A stretch of DNA of 64,000 nt from Viola odorata (taxonomy: Eukaryota; Streptophyta; Magnoliopsida; Malpighiales; Violaceae), in NCBI GenBank assembly GCA_963691705.1, contig OY829537.1, forward strand, positions 76,343,352 through 76,407,351. The letters are read 5' to 3'. Below the pieces are notes generated by a model, which had not been told where the DNA came from, made no database searches, and saw only the letters and a list, made by a program, of their open reading frames with translations. Below are positions 55,469 to 64,000 of the stretch, piece by piece. Both the position numbers and the translations under genes were made by a program. Position 1 is the stretch's first letter; each line of letters starts with the position of its first letter.

Positions 55469-57749
55469 ATGGCTAGAACTAAGAAATCCTCTGAAGAAGG
55501 AGATCCTCAAAGGTCCTCCGGGGAAGAAGTAATTGATACCACTCCCACTTCTTTGTACACGCTACCCTTAATTAACCATAGACTTGCTGGGTTTTCTGCA
55601 CGATTTCCCAAGGAATATCCCGTGCATCCTGCTTCTGAGTCACTTCGACTGAACAGCATTTTGCCCAGAAATAGTAGAATGCTGTATGCTAAGCTCTTCG
55701 ATCATGGGTTTCGTCTCCCTCTTGACCCGCTTGTAAAATTGTTGTTGGCTGATTTTGATTTGGCTCCGGCTCAGTTGAGTCCTAATGCGATTTGCGTTGT
55801 TAGTGCTTTTGCAGCACTGTGCCGTTTCAAGGGAATAGAATCTCCCACCTTAGCGTTGCTTCATGACATTTTCCAATTGTATTCCCGTAAAGGGGTGATA
55901 TCGATATCGCCTCGCTACGAAGACGGTTCTTTGAAGCCCTTTACTTGGAAACTAATGGGCATTGAGTCTTCCATTCCTCACTGGAAAGAGGAATTTTTTA
56001 TTGTTGATCTGCCTGAGCCGTTGTGGAGGGCTGGCTTCAACGAAACAATTAAAGATGGGGTTTGGGGTCATCGGAAACCCCTTTCCGACCCGGAGGATGG
56101 CTGGTTGAAGACGCTGCTTCAATTTGATTTTAGCGTTGATGCCCGAAAAGTGGCCAACGGGTTGCCCGTGGAACAGTGCAAGAAGGGTGAGCGTTTAACC
56201 TTTTTTCTTTGCGTTGTCAAGAAGTACTAACGCTAACGTTTTGTGATTATGCAGTGCCTCCGCCTGGTTGGGAGCCCGAGTATTTTCGAAGGAGGAGGAA
56301 ACAGGAGGCGAAAAAGAAAGCTGCCGCTGAAGCTAGAGCTGCTGCTGCTGCTAACGCCGAGGAAGGGGAGGCCACTGCTACCGCTAACGTTACGGGCCCT
56401 CGGGTTGTAAGACAGAAAAGGCCTAGGAAAGCACGTGCTGCCCCATCCATTTCGTCCCAGACTGTTGTCTCTTCAGAGGTTACGGTTGATCCGATTCCTG
56501 TTGGGATTCCTCTTGTGTCCTCCACCACTCAGGTGAGCATTTTTAAAACTTTTGTCTTTCTTTTTTGCCTGGTTTCCTTATCACGTTCTGCGTTATTTAG
56601 GAAGTCATTGCTGCTTCTGTCCCCTCTACCTCTCAGGGAGATATGGGTATCGCCGATGTCCTTCGCGAGCGTCAGAAGAAGGCTCGCTATGATCTTCCGA
56701 ATAGCCCTTCTTCCTCGGCCGCCAATCGTAGTTCGAGTGCCCTTGGGGGCGAGGGTGCGTCTGCTGATCAATCTGAACCTGTTGATTTTGGCGGTCAACC
56801 TCATGTGCCTCCTGGTTCTCCGATCCATTCTGCGCACACCCCAACGGGCTATGATTCTGATGCCCTTAATCCTGAGGTGCCCGGAGGTAATGAGGTCTCG
56901 ATGCCTAACGTGGAGGGCTCCACTAGCCGGCCAGCTTCTCCTGGTGCATTGTTCTTTGTTCCGATGCCCCATCCAACTATTGCGAGGGGTGGCCCCGCCC
57001 CTGCCTTAATGGCTGGTATCTCTCCCTATGAGCCTCCTCTCCTACCGACTCATCACGTTAGCTTACGCTCCTTTAGGGACAGTATTCTGCAGTTTCCTGC
57101 CGATGCTGATCATGAGACCGTGATTTCCTCTACCGCTTATCTGGTGGCAGAGATTCTGTCTCTTCCAAGAGAGAGGGATGCCTTTGTGGCTCGGGGCGAG
57201 CAGGGGCGCATCAATTTCCTTCCCTCTCAGGCGTTTTCTATACTTTGCCATCTTCACTATACGGATGAGGAGAATGCCAGAGCTGTAGCTAACGGGCAAG
57301 GAGAGGTAAACAGGCTGCTGGAAGAGCGACAGCGTCTTGAAAATGCCCTTGCTGCTGCCAACGAAAGTATGGAGACTGCTCGGGGAGAGGCTATCGCGGT
57401 TAAGCAAGAGTTGGAGGCCGCTAAGTTGGCTTTGGAGGAGGAGAAGTGACAACGCGCTGATTTGGCCATACGCCTCTCTCAGGAGGAGAGTAGCCTGCGT
57501 CTGGAGAGACAGAGGAATGCTGAGCTTTCTGCCGATTCCTCCCTTAACACTGAGAAGAACCGTTGGTACTTAGAGCAGGGTGGGGGAATCATGTCAGAAG
57601 CCGTGATGCATCATTATGGAGTTGAGGAGCTCCGTATTGAAGATCTCTCTGCGTATTTTGACAAGAGAGCCTCATCCATTACTGATAGCGGTTTCTATCA
57701 GTGGAAGGCTGCTCAGCAAGGAGGGGTCAACGCGCCGCCCAATCTTTAG
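55469..57749 (+). pseudogene. Antisense gene 4 of Tat element (gypsy-type 'transposon' domain plus coiled coil), one stop
   Basis: Exons 55469-56186, 56255-56532 and 56601-57749, joined by GT-AG introns of 68 bp each (phase 1, then 0). Exon 1 (MARTKKSSEEGDPQ...) includes LFDHGFRLPLDPLVKLLLAD and LAPAQLSPNAICVVSAF, the same domain as in gene 3. Exon 2 is basic (RRRRKQEAKKKAAAEARA). Exon 3 has a Pro/Ser-rich region, then LSLPRERDAFVARGEQGRI, a long coiled coil (EERQRLENALAAANESMETA), and a C-terminal segment ending QGGVNAPPNL. A TGA (57447-57449) interrupts the coiled coil; otherwise the frame is open. ATG 55469 sits in CCATGG context. Confidence 0.6.
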
Positions 57750-58133
57750 ACTTTTTGTTGTTTAGATGTTTTACATTTTTGTGGCTGACGGGCCCGTCCA
57801 TATTTTGTACTTTAAACAATGTCGGCCTTGACTTGGCTAATCCACTCTTTTTGGATAGAAGTTCTTTGTCTGCTTTTCTTCATAATGTCGTTTGATCACT
57901 TGTCCGCATGGGACGTTTGGCGTTAGGTTTCAATAGACGCATAGTTTCGCGTTGTATCCCGTTAGCTTTTCATCAGCTGCATTCAAGTAGCATGTCCATT
58001 ATATCCTCCGATAGCCTTTCTGAGTGTAAATCAGCGTTGCTTCCGCATCTGCTGCACTCATATTCCTGTCGTCCCTCGTTGTTAGAGGGGGCTTTACGTC
58101 TGTTTCAACGTTGTTGTTGCAGTATGGTCACCT
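57750..58133. other. Spacer downstream of antisense gene 4
   Basis: No conserved ORF. It leads into the tandem repeats at 58134. Confidence 0.35.
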
Positions 58134-58441
58134 CTCTGTCATCGTTTCACCGGGTATCAACCGCGCGGCTACTAGTTAGGATTTCTTTTGTTTCTTTTCG
58201 CCACAGATAGGCTCCAACATCGCTTCACCGGGTATCAACCGCGCGGCTACTAGTTGGGATGTCTTTGTTCCTTTCGCCACAGATAGGCTCCAACATCGCT
58301 TCACCGGGTATCGACCGCGCGGCTACTAGTTGGGATGTCTTTGTTCCTTTCGCCACAGATAGGCTCCAACATCGCTTCACCGGGTATCGACCGCGCGGCT
58401 ACTAGATGGGATGTCTTTGTTCCTTTCGCCACAGATAGGCT
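58134..58441. repeat. 76-bp tandem repeat, four copies
   Basis: Period exactly 76 bp (GGCTCC at 58210, 58286, 58362 and the truncated site at 58438), with CACCGGGTATC and CGCGCGGCTACTAG in each unit. The first copy is most diverged. Plant Tat elements are known to carry variable tandem repeats 3' of pol. Confidence 0.9.
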
Positions 58442-58444
58442 TTG

Positions 58445-58921
58445 GGGAGTGCCTCGTCTTAGTGAGCTGTCTGATCAGGACCAGCCATCACAAGGATAGG
58501 ACTTTTCACCCCCAAGCGTTGTACCTCTCGTCCGTGGAATCGTGCCTCGTCTCAATGGGCCGTCTATGTGAACACGGTTACCACAAGGATAGGATTTTCA
58601 CTTCCAGGACGGAGTTAGTCTCTCCTTGGGGCGTGCCTCTCCTTATGGGGTTACCACAAGAATAGGATTTCACTCCCAAGGATTCCGGGGCGTGCCTCAT
58701 CTTAACGGGCTGTCTATGTGAGCACGGTTGCCGCAAGGATAGGATTTTCACTCCGGGGAGCCGTTTGGGGTCGTGCCTCGTCTTAATGGGCCGTCTATGT
58801 GAGCACGGTTACCACAAGGATAGGATTTTCACTCCCAAACGCCTTGTTATGCCAGGGCGTGCCTCGTCTTAATGAGCTGTCTGATCAAGACCAGCCATCA
58901 CAAGGATAGGATTTTCACTCC
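58445..58921. repeat. ~66-bp core tandem repeat, six copies with variable spacers
   Basis: Units start GCGTGCCTCGTCTTAA and end AAGGATAGGATTTTCACTCC, at about 58448, 58540, 58630, 58690, 58770 and 58856. Two units have a variant middle (GATCA.GACCAGCCATC). They directly precede the end of pol. Confidence 0.85.
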
Positions 58922-59012
58922 TGGCCTTCTTCGCTACCTGCATATTACCAGTAGCAAACGCACGGTGAATATCTCAATATTCATTTATTAGAATAACTTT
59001 GATGTTACCCGA

Positions 59013-62000
59013 TTAGCTCCTGGCGTGGTATAGCCTCAGCCGAGCGATGTTCCAAGAGTTCTGCAGGGGCGTTCCCTCGAGCGTTTCCAGATGGTATGCT
59101 CCTTTTCCCACAATGCGGGTGACACGATACGGTCCATCCCAGTTTGGACTGAGTTTTCCCATACGTTGTCCTGCTGCCCGTCTGTCTCTGAGCACTAAAT
59201 CTCCGGTTTTGAGCAATCGCTCCCTCACTTGCCGGTTGTGATATTGTGCCATTTTCCTTTTGTAGTGTAGGGTTTTCAGGAGGGTTTCCTCGTGTGTTTC
59301 TGGTAGAGTATCGAGGTTAGCTCGTAACCTTTCTTCATTGTTTTCTTCTTTGAAGTGAGCCACCCGGAGGCTCATCATGCCAATCTCGACTGGTGTGACA
59401 GCTTCGGTTCCGAATGCTAACGCGAACGGGGTCTCTCCCGTGCTGGCCTTGACAGTCATGCGGTAGGCCCATAGTACATATGGCAATTCGTCTGGCCATT
59501 TCTTCTTGGATCCTTCCAAGTTTCTTTTGATGCCACTAAGGATGCTGCGGTTAGTTACTTCCGCCTGGCCGTTGGTTTGGGGATGTGCCACAGAGGAGAA
59601 TCTTTGCTCTATCTGGAACTCTGCACATTGATCCCTGAAGAACTGGCTTGTAAATTGTGTCCCGTTGTCGCTAACTAGCACGCGTGGTACTCCAAATCGC
59701 ATGATGACTTGGTGTTTGAAGAAACGCCAAATTTTTTCGGTGGTGATGGTAGCTAATGCCTCAGCTTCGGCCCACTTTGTGAAGTAGTCTACCGTTACGA
59801 CCACAAATTTTAATTGAGATCTGGCCTTTGGAAACGGGCCCAGGATGTCAATCCCCCATTTTGCAAACGGGCACGGTGCGACTGTTTCTGAAATTGGCAC
59901 AGCAGGTTTTCGAGGAATCTTAGCATATTCCTGGCATTTCTGACAGGTTCTCACAAAGTTATGACAATCTCGTCGAATGGTGGGCCAGTAAAATCCCGAC
60001 CGAAAGACTTGGGCTACCAGAGTGCCGCTAGCAATGTGCATGCCACATATCCCTTCGTGAATTTCTCGTAACACATGTAAGCCTTCTTGCTCCGTTATGC
60101 ATTTAGCGCCCGGATGGGAGAAACATCTTCGTATTAACTCTCCGTTATAATATGTGCATCGTGCTGCCCATTTTAGGACTTTCTTTTTCTCTGTCTGGTC
60201 TCCCGGTAGTTTATCATGTTTCAGATATTCTATCACTGGGATCCTCCAATCATTTTCCATTTCTTCCACACAGAGCGATGCCTGTTCTTCCATGAAAGAA
60301 GGTGTAGGCAGTTCTCCATAGCGCACGTCACTGGGTATTGAGGCTTCCGGGTTGGCTGCCATCTTGGCGAGGCTATCGGCCTCTTCATTGTTTTCTCTAG
60401 GAATGTGCTCAAAGGTGACCAGGGTGCCTTTTTCCTGTATCTTTGACAGCTCATGCTTCACTTTGGCTAAGTATTGGGCCATGATGGGTTCTCTGGCTTG
60501 GGAGTTCCCCAGAACCTGATCCATTATTAGGTTGGAATCTCCTCGGATCTTTAAACGTGTTCTGTCTTCCTTCTCCCCACCGGGAGTGGCTCCGATAGAG
60601 AAACTGTTTCCAATTCTGAGTCCTGCCAGCAGCGCTTCGTATTCAGCCGCATTGTTGGACAATGGCTGCAGGATTCTGATGGCGTATCGCATCTCCAGGC
60701 CGTTTGGTCCAACTAAGAAAACTCCTGCGCCAGCTAATTCTTGATTTTTTGCTCCATCTATGTGGATGACCCACGTATCTGTATATGTCTCCGGAGACGG
60801 TAGGCATGGACTTTCTGCTTCTTCCTCCAACAGATCTGTTTTTGTGTCCTTTGTGAATGTGCACTCAGCTATAAAGTCAGCTAACGCTTGGGCCTTAACG
60901 GCTGGTCTAGCTTTGTATTGCAGCCCGTATTGTTCGAGCTTGATAGCCCAAATTAGCATTCTTCCTGAAGATTCAGGTTTTCTGAAGATTCTTCTTAACG
61001 GCTGATCCGAGAGTACAATGACGGGGTGGCCTTGGAAGTATCGATCCATCTTTCTCATGGCTTGCACTAGAGCGAGTGCTATCTTCTCGATAGGAGCGTA
61101 TCGCAGTTCGGCATTTTTCAATATGTGACTCACGAAGAATACAGGACGATGCACATGCCCTTCACTTCGCACAAGGACGGCGCTGACTACCTCGTCAACT
61201 ATTCCCAAATATAGATATAGTTCGTCGCCGGGCTCAGGCCTCGTCAGCACTAAATCTGATGATAGGTAAGCTTTTAGTCCTACAAACGCTTTCTCACATT
61301 CTTCTGTCCATCCGAAGGGAGCCTTGTTGCGGATGACTTTGAAGAAAGGCAAACATCTCTCGCCTTGCTTAGATATGAATCGTCCCAACGCAATGATGCG
61401 CCTGGTTAACTTCTGTATCTCTTTGACAGTTCGCGGGGATATCATATCCTGGATGGCTTTTATCTTTGACGAGTTGGGTTGGATGCCCTTCTGGCTGACC
61501 ACATAGCCCAGGAATTTTCCCGTTTGGAATGCGAACATGCACTTCCGCGGGTTTAACTTCATCTTGTGCTTTCTCATCACATTGAAAACTTCTTGCAAGT
61601 CAGCGAGGTGCTCTCTGAAACTCCGACTTTTGATCAGGATGTCGTCTACGTAGGCCTCTACATTTCTCCCGATTTGATTTTCAAAAACTTTGTTTGCCAT
61701 ACGCTGAAATGTTGCACCAGCGTTCTTTAGCCCAAACGGCATTGCAGTATAGCAGTATGTAGCTCTAGGAGTGATGAAGGCAGTTTTTTCTTCGTCCTCT
61801 ACGGCCATAGGGATTTGGTGATATCCGGAATTCGCATCTAGGGAGCTTAGATAAGCATACCCAGCGGTTTGATCGACTAACTGATCTATTTGCGGAAGGG
61901 GATAGCAGTCCTTGGGACAGGCATTATTTAGGTCAGTAAAGTCGATGCACATGCGCCAGTCCCCGTTAGGCTTTGGGACTAACACAGGATTAGCTAGCCA

Positions 62001-63587
62001 GGTCGGGTACTGGACTTCTCGAATGAACCCCGCCTCTGTGAGCTTTAGCAACTCCTTTTCGATGGCTGCTATCTTTTCCGATGAAAAAGCACGTCGCCTT
62101 TGTTGAACAGGCTTGGCGTCAGGACTAACGTTCAGCCGGTGTTCCGCGACCTTCCGAGAGATTCCGGGCATGTCTGCTGGTTTCCACGCAAACTCTCCCT
62201 TGCATTTCCTCAACAGCCGGATTAATTGCGCGTTCTCTTCAAGGCTTAGTTTCTCACTGGCTAAGAGATTCGTTTCACTATCCTTACCGATAGGGATTGA
62301 TACCATCTGATCTAGCGGCTGAGTGCGCTTTTCTTCTTTATCATCGAAAGGGTCGTCTGCCACGCAAACGTAGCGGTCACAACTCCTTTGAGTCATAAGT
62401 AAGTAGCATTCGGCTGCCAACTTTTGGTCCCCTTTGATTGAGACCACGCCGTCCCATGAGGGATATTTCATCCGCAGGTGTTTTTGAGATATGGCCACTC
62501 CAAAACGATTAAGGAATGGTCGCCCCAAAATGGCGTTATACGGTAACGTTAGGTCTACGACCAGAAATAGTAGCTCTTCGGAGCGTTTGGATGTGTCTTC
62601 TCGGAAGTACACCGGCAGGGATGTTATTCTGGCTACCGGAATCGGTACTCCATCAATCCCAATAACGGAATCTGTTGAGTGTCCCTTGACCTTATGGAAT
62701 TTGCAGTATGCATTTTCTCTTCCTCCCATGATTACTCCTGGTTTCACGGGAGCTGGGTAACGGATAGGCAAATTTCTCTGTTGGACTATTGCTAAGATCT
62801 CCGCCCTTGGGAGTATGAGAGATGGGAGGTCAGGATCGTATATCCGACCCTTTGATGGGTCTGTTTGCTTCCGAGTGGGGGATCCTCCAGGTCTTCCTTT
62901 TGAGAAATTGCCTCTCTGTCGGTTAGAGGTCTTGGTGTTATGTTCTTTCCGCTGCCCGGGATCCTCGGTGGGTTTAGCGTCTGGGGCGCTGCTGTTCAGG
63001 ACGTTAGGGGCCACATATGGGTCCGCCGGCATACCTCGGATCCATTCTCTATTTTCTTCCTCTTCCATTCTCGCATAGTTATGCGCTTTCAGCCTCAATG
63101 CATCCAGGGTCGTTGGGGGGTCCATCGTTAGCGTATCTTTCAGTTTACTGTATCGACAATTGCGTTTCAGGGCCTCAATCGCAAAATCGATAGTGACCCC
63201 TGGCGTTAGGGACATTTCAAGATCAAATCGACCTAAGAAATCGTTCAACGATTCTTGTGGTTTTCGATGGATATCGAACAGCGCAGCTGCTGACTTTCTG
63301 ATAGGAATAGCCGTGCTAAACCGACTTTTGAATTTTTCTTCCAACTGAGAAAAATTATCGATAGACCCGGCGGGGAGCCCCTCGAACCATAGACGTGCCA
63401 CTCCTGACAGCGTCATTACGAAAATTTGACACAATGCTGCGTCACTGCGCGTTTGGAATTGCACGAAATCCTTCACCTTATTGAGGTGAGAAATGGGATC
63501 TTTTGTGCTGTCATATGATTCTGCTGGGAGTTTCACATGTCGATGGACTCTGTGGTGCCTGACACGGTAGCTGAACGGATGACCCAC
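59013..63587 (-). CDS. Tat-type Gypsy gag-pol polyprotein (1,524 aa), protease active site missing
   Basis: One long minus-strand frame. Order: gag domain (about 20-200; DFVQFQTRSD, WFEGLPAGSI), basic RS/PG-rich tail, a CKFHKVKGHST zinc-knuckle-like start (about 297-307), then a truncated protease region (LPYNAILGRPFLNRFG), RT (LANPVLVPKPNGDWRMCIDF; YVDD at about 646-649), RNase H, a second archaeal-type RNase H (WVIHIDGAKNQELAGAGVF at about 940, NNAAEYEALLAG), integrase zinc finger (HEGICGMH, CQKC), and DDE core (GIDILGPF, SDNGTQF, NGQAEV). Two RNase H domains mark the Tat group. Between the knuckle and the protease tail the sequence jumps straight from HSTDS to VIGIDGVPIP (near 62668), so the part that should hold the catalytic Asp of the protease is gone. 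The frame is otherwise open to the TGA/TAA end at 59013. Confidence 0.9.
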   Translation of the reverse strand: MGHPFSYRVRHHRVHRHVKLPAESYDSTKDPISHLNKVKDFVQFQTRSDAALCQIFVMTLSGVARLWFEGLPAGSIDNFSQLEEKFKSRFSTAIPIRKSAAALFDIHRKPQESLNDFLGRFDLEMSLTPGVTIDFAIEALKRNCRYSKLKDTLTMDPPTTLDALRLKAHNYARMEEEENREWIRGMPADPYVAPNVLNSSAPDAKPTEDPGQRKEHNTKTSNRQRGNFSKGRPGGSPTRKQTDPSKGRIYDPDLPSLILPRAEILAIVQQRNLPIRYPAPVKPGVIMGGRENAYCKFHKVKGHSTDSVIGIDGVPIPVARITSLPVYFREDTSKRSEELLFLVVDLTLPYNAILGRPFLNRFGVAISQKHLRMKYPSWDGVVSIKGDQKLAAECYLLMTQRSCDRYVCVADDPFDDKEEKRTQPLDQMVSIPIGKDSETNLLASEKLSLEENAQLIRLLRKCKGEFAWKPADMPGISRKVAEHRLNVSPDAKPVQQRRRAFSSEKIAAIEKELLKLTEAGFIREVQYPTWLANPVLVPKPNGDWRMCIDFTDLNNACPKDCYPLPQIDQLVDQTAGYAYLSSLDANSGYHQIPMAVEDEEKTAFITPRATYCYTAMPFGLKNAGATFQRMANKVFENQIGRNVEAYVDDILIKSRSFREHLADLQEVFNVMRKHKMKLNPRKCMFAFQTGKFLGYVVSQKGIQPNSSKIKAIQDMISPRTVKEIQKLTRRIIALGRFISKQGERCLPFFKVIRNKAPFGWTEECEKAFVGLKAYLSSDLVLTRPEPGDELYLYLGIVDEVVSAVLVRSEGHVHRPVFFVSHILKNAELRYAPIEKIALALVQAMRKMDRYFQGHPVIVLSDQPLRRIFRKPESSGRMLIWAIKLEQYGLQYKARPAVKAQALADFIAECTFTKDTKTDLLEEEAESPCLPSPETYTDTWVIHIDGAKNQELAGAGVFLVGPNGLEMRYAIRILQPLSNNAAEYEALLAGLRIGNSFSIGATPGGEKEDRTRLKIRGDSNLIMDQVLGNSQAREPIMAQYLAKVKHELSKIQEKGTLVTFEHIPRENNEEADSLAKMAANPEASIPSDVRYGELPTPSFMEEQASLCVEEMENDWRIPVIEYLKHDKLPGDQTEKKKVLKWAARCTYYNGELIRRCFSHPGAKCITEQEGLHVLREIHEGICGMHIASGTLVAQVFRSGFYWPTIRRDCHNFVRTCQKCQEYAKIPRKPAVPISETVAPCPFAKWGIDILGPFPKARSQLKFVVVTVDYFTKWAEAEALATITTEKIWRFFKHQVIMRFGVPRVLVSDNGTQFTSQFFRDQCAEFQIEQRFSSVAHPQTNGQAEVTNRSILSGIKRNLEGSKKKWPDELPYVLWAYRMTVKASTGETPFALAFGTEAVTPVEIGMMSLRVAHFKEENNEERLRANLDTLPETHEETLLKTLHYKRKMAQYHNRQVRERLLKTGDLVLRDRRAAGQRMGKLSPNWDGPYRVTRIVGKGAYHLETLEGTPLQNSWNIARLRLYHARS

Positions 63588-63650
63588 GTTAGCATCGGGG
63601 ATCCTATGAGGCTGACGCTGATGTGGAATTTCAGCGTCGTATCTGGGATT

Positions 63651-63905
63651 TTAAGGATCATATTCCTGATGTCTCCTAGGAGAACGACTACGGCTCCTTG
63701 GAGTTCGAGCTCGTCGACTTCTGCTGCTAGATCTCTCGCTGTATCTAGGAGATGGATCTCTCACTATATCTCCCCGTCGATCATCCCAGGGCTCCCTATA
63801 CTCGTCACGCTGGCGGACTGCTTCGGGGATAGAGATTCCTCCCCTGTATTGTCCAGAATGGTCGGCAGGTCCGCGCGTGAATGGTGGGACGTTTATGGGG
63901 GCCAA
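63651..63905 (-). pseudogene. Tat gag N-terminus, separated by one stop
   Basis: MAPINVPPFTRGPADHSGQY... rich in Arg/Ser dipeptides (RSRRARTPRSRSRSPRR), in the same frame as the 59013-63587 ORF. A TAA at 63651-63653 separates them, with about 20 more open codons before the next Met at 63587. The 5' leader, primer site and 5' LTR lie beyond 64000. Confidence 0.65.
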
Positions 63906-64000
63906 GGGGAAAGGTAAGGAGGACGGGAGTGCCCTAGACTGTTGGGGCGATAAGGGTCGTTCGGTGACAATGGACGGGGTGAAAATTACTTGGGAGGACA

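Noticed and set aside
56209..57009. 266-aa ORF overlapping exon 3 of antisense gene 4
   Set aside because: It reads through an intron with a different frame from the exons; the spliced frame has the coiled coil and coding character.
58134..58921. Regularly spaced repeats that resemble a CRISPR array
   Set aside because: Whole units are tandem with no unique spacers and no cas genes; the context is a plant Tat element.

Overview
The window looks like nuclear DNA of a flowering plant, probably a eudicot. The reasons are one split eukaryotic gene with GT-AG introns and a TATA box, plus Athila-, Tat- and Copia-type LTR retrotransposons, an L1-type LINE, Stowaway-, Mutator-, hAT- and Harbinger-type DNA elements and many target-site duplications (TSDs). 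The species cannot be named from sequence alone. I see no rRNA genes, intact tRNA genes, CRISPR arrays or bacterial operons.

Layout. 1-6481: 3' part of an Athila-type element (broken ORF 1082-2972, long LTR 4673-6481), with a possible minus-strand LTR fragment at 1-760. 6482-16386: nested repeats, namely two copies of a long minus-strand LTR (fragment 6482-9011; complete solo LTR 12317-15413), three Mutator-like elements, a Stowaway element and copies of a ~330 bp direct repeat. 17198-20766: the only host gene I recognise, a CCDC47-like ER membrane protein in three exons. 21521-24170: two hAT-type elements. 24583-43570: one decayed plus-strand LINE split by a short Copia-derived element (24894-28871), a Harbinger-type element (29038-30628), a nearly intact minus-strand Copia element (30803-36599), hAT-type elements and, at its right edge, a minus-strand LTR element (43571 to about 47027). 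48087-49406: 5' part of a minus-strand Tat element. 49407-50276: a second Athila-type LTR, cut by a large minus-strand Tat element (50277 to beyond 64000). The Tat element carries gag-pol on the minus strand and four plus-strand ORFs.

The window is therefore a retrotransposon nest around one conserved gene. The observations I find most worth a second look are: (1) perfect heat-shock-element arrays, with G-boxes and a TATA box, in both copies of the Athila-type LTR; (2) nine CACGTG boxes within 258 bp of the Copia leader; (3) a four-ORF antisense cassette in the Tat element, with its own TATA boxes and introns, whose two large genes look like tandem paralogues; (4) tRNA-like A-box/B-box modules at a similar place in three hAT-type elements; (5) a short acidic repeat shared by the Copia polyprotein and an unrelated non-autonomous element. 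I found no defence or metabolic gene system.
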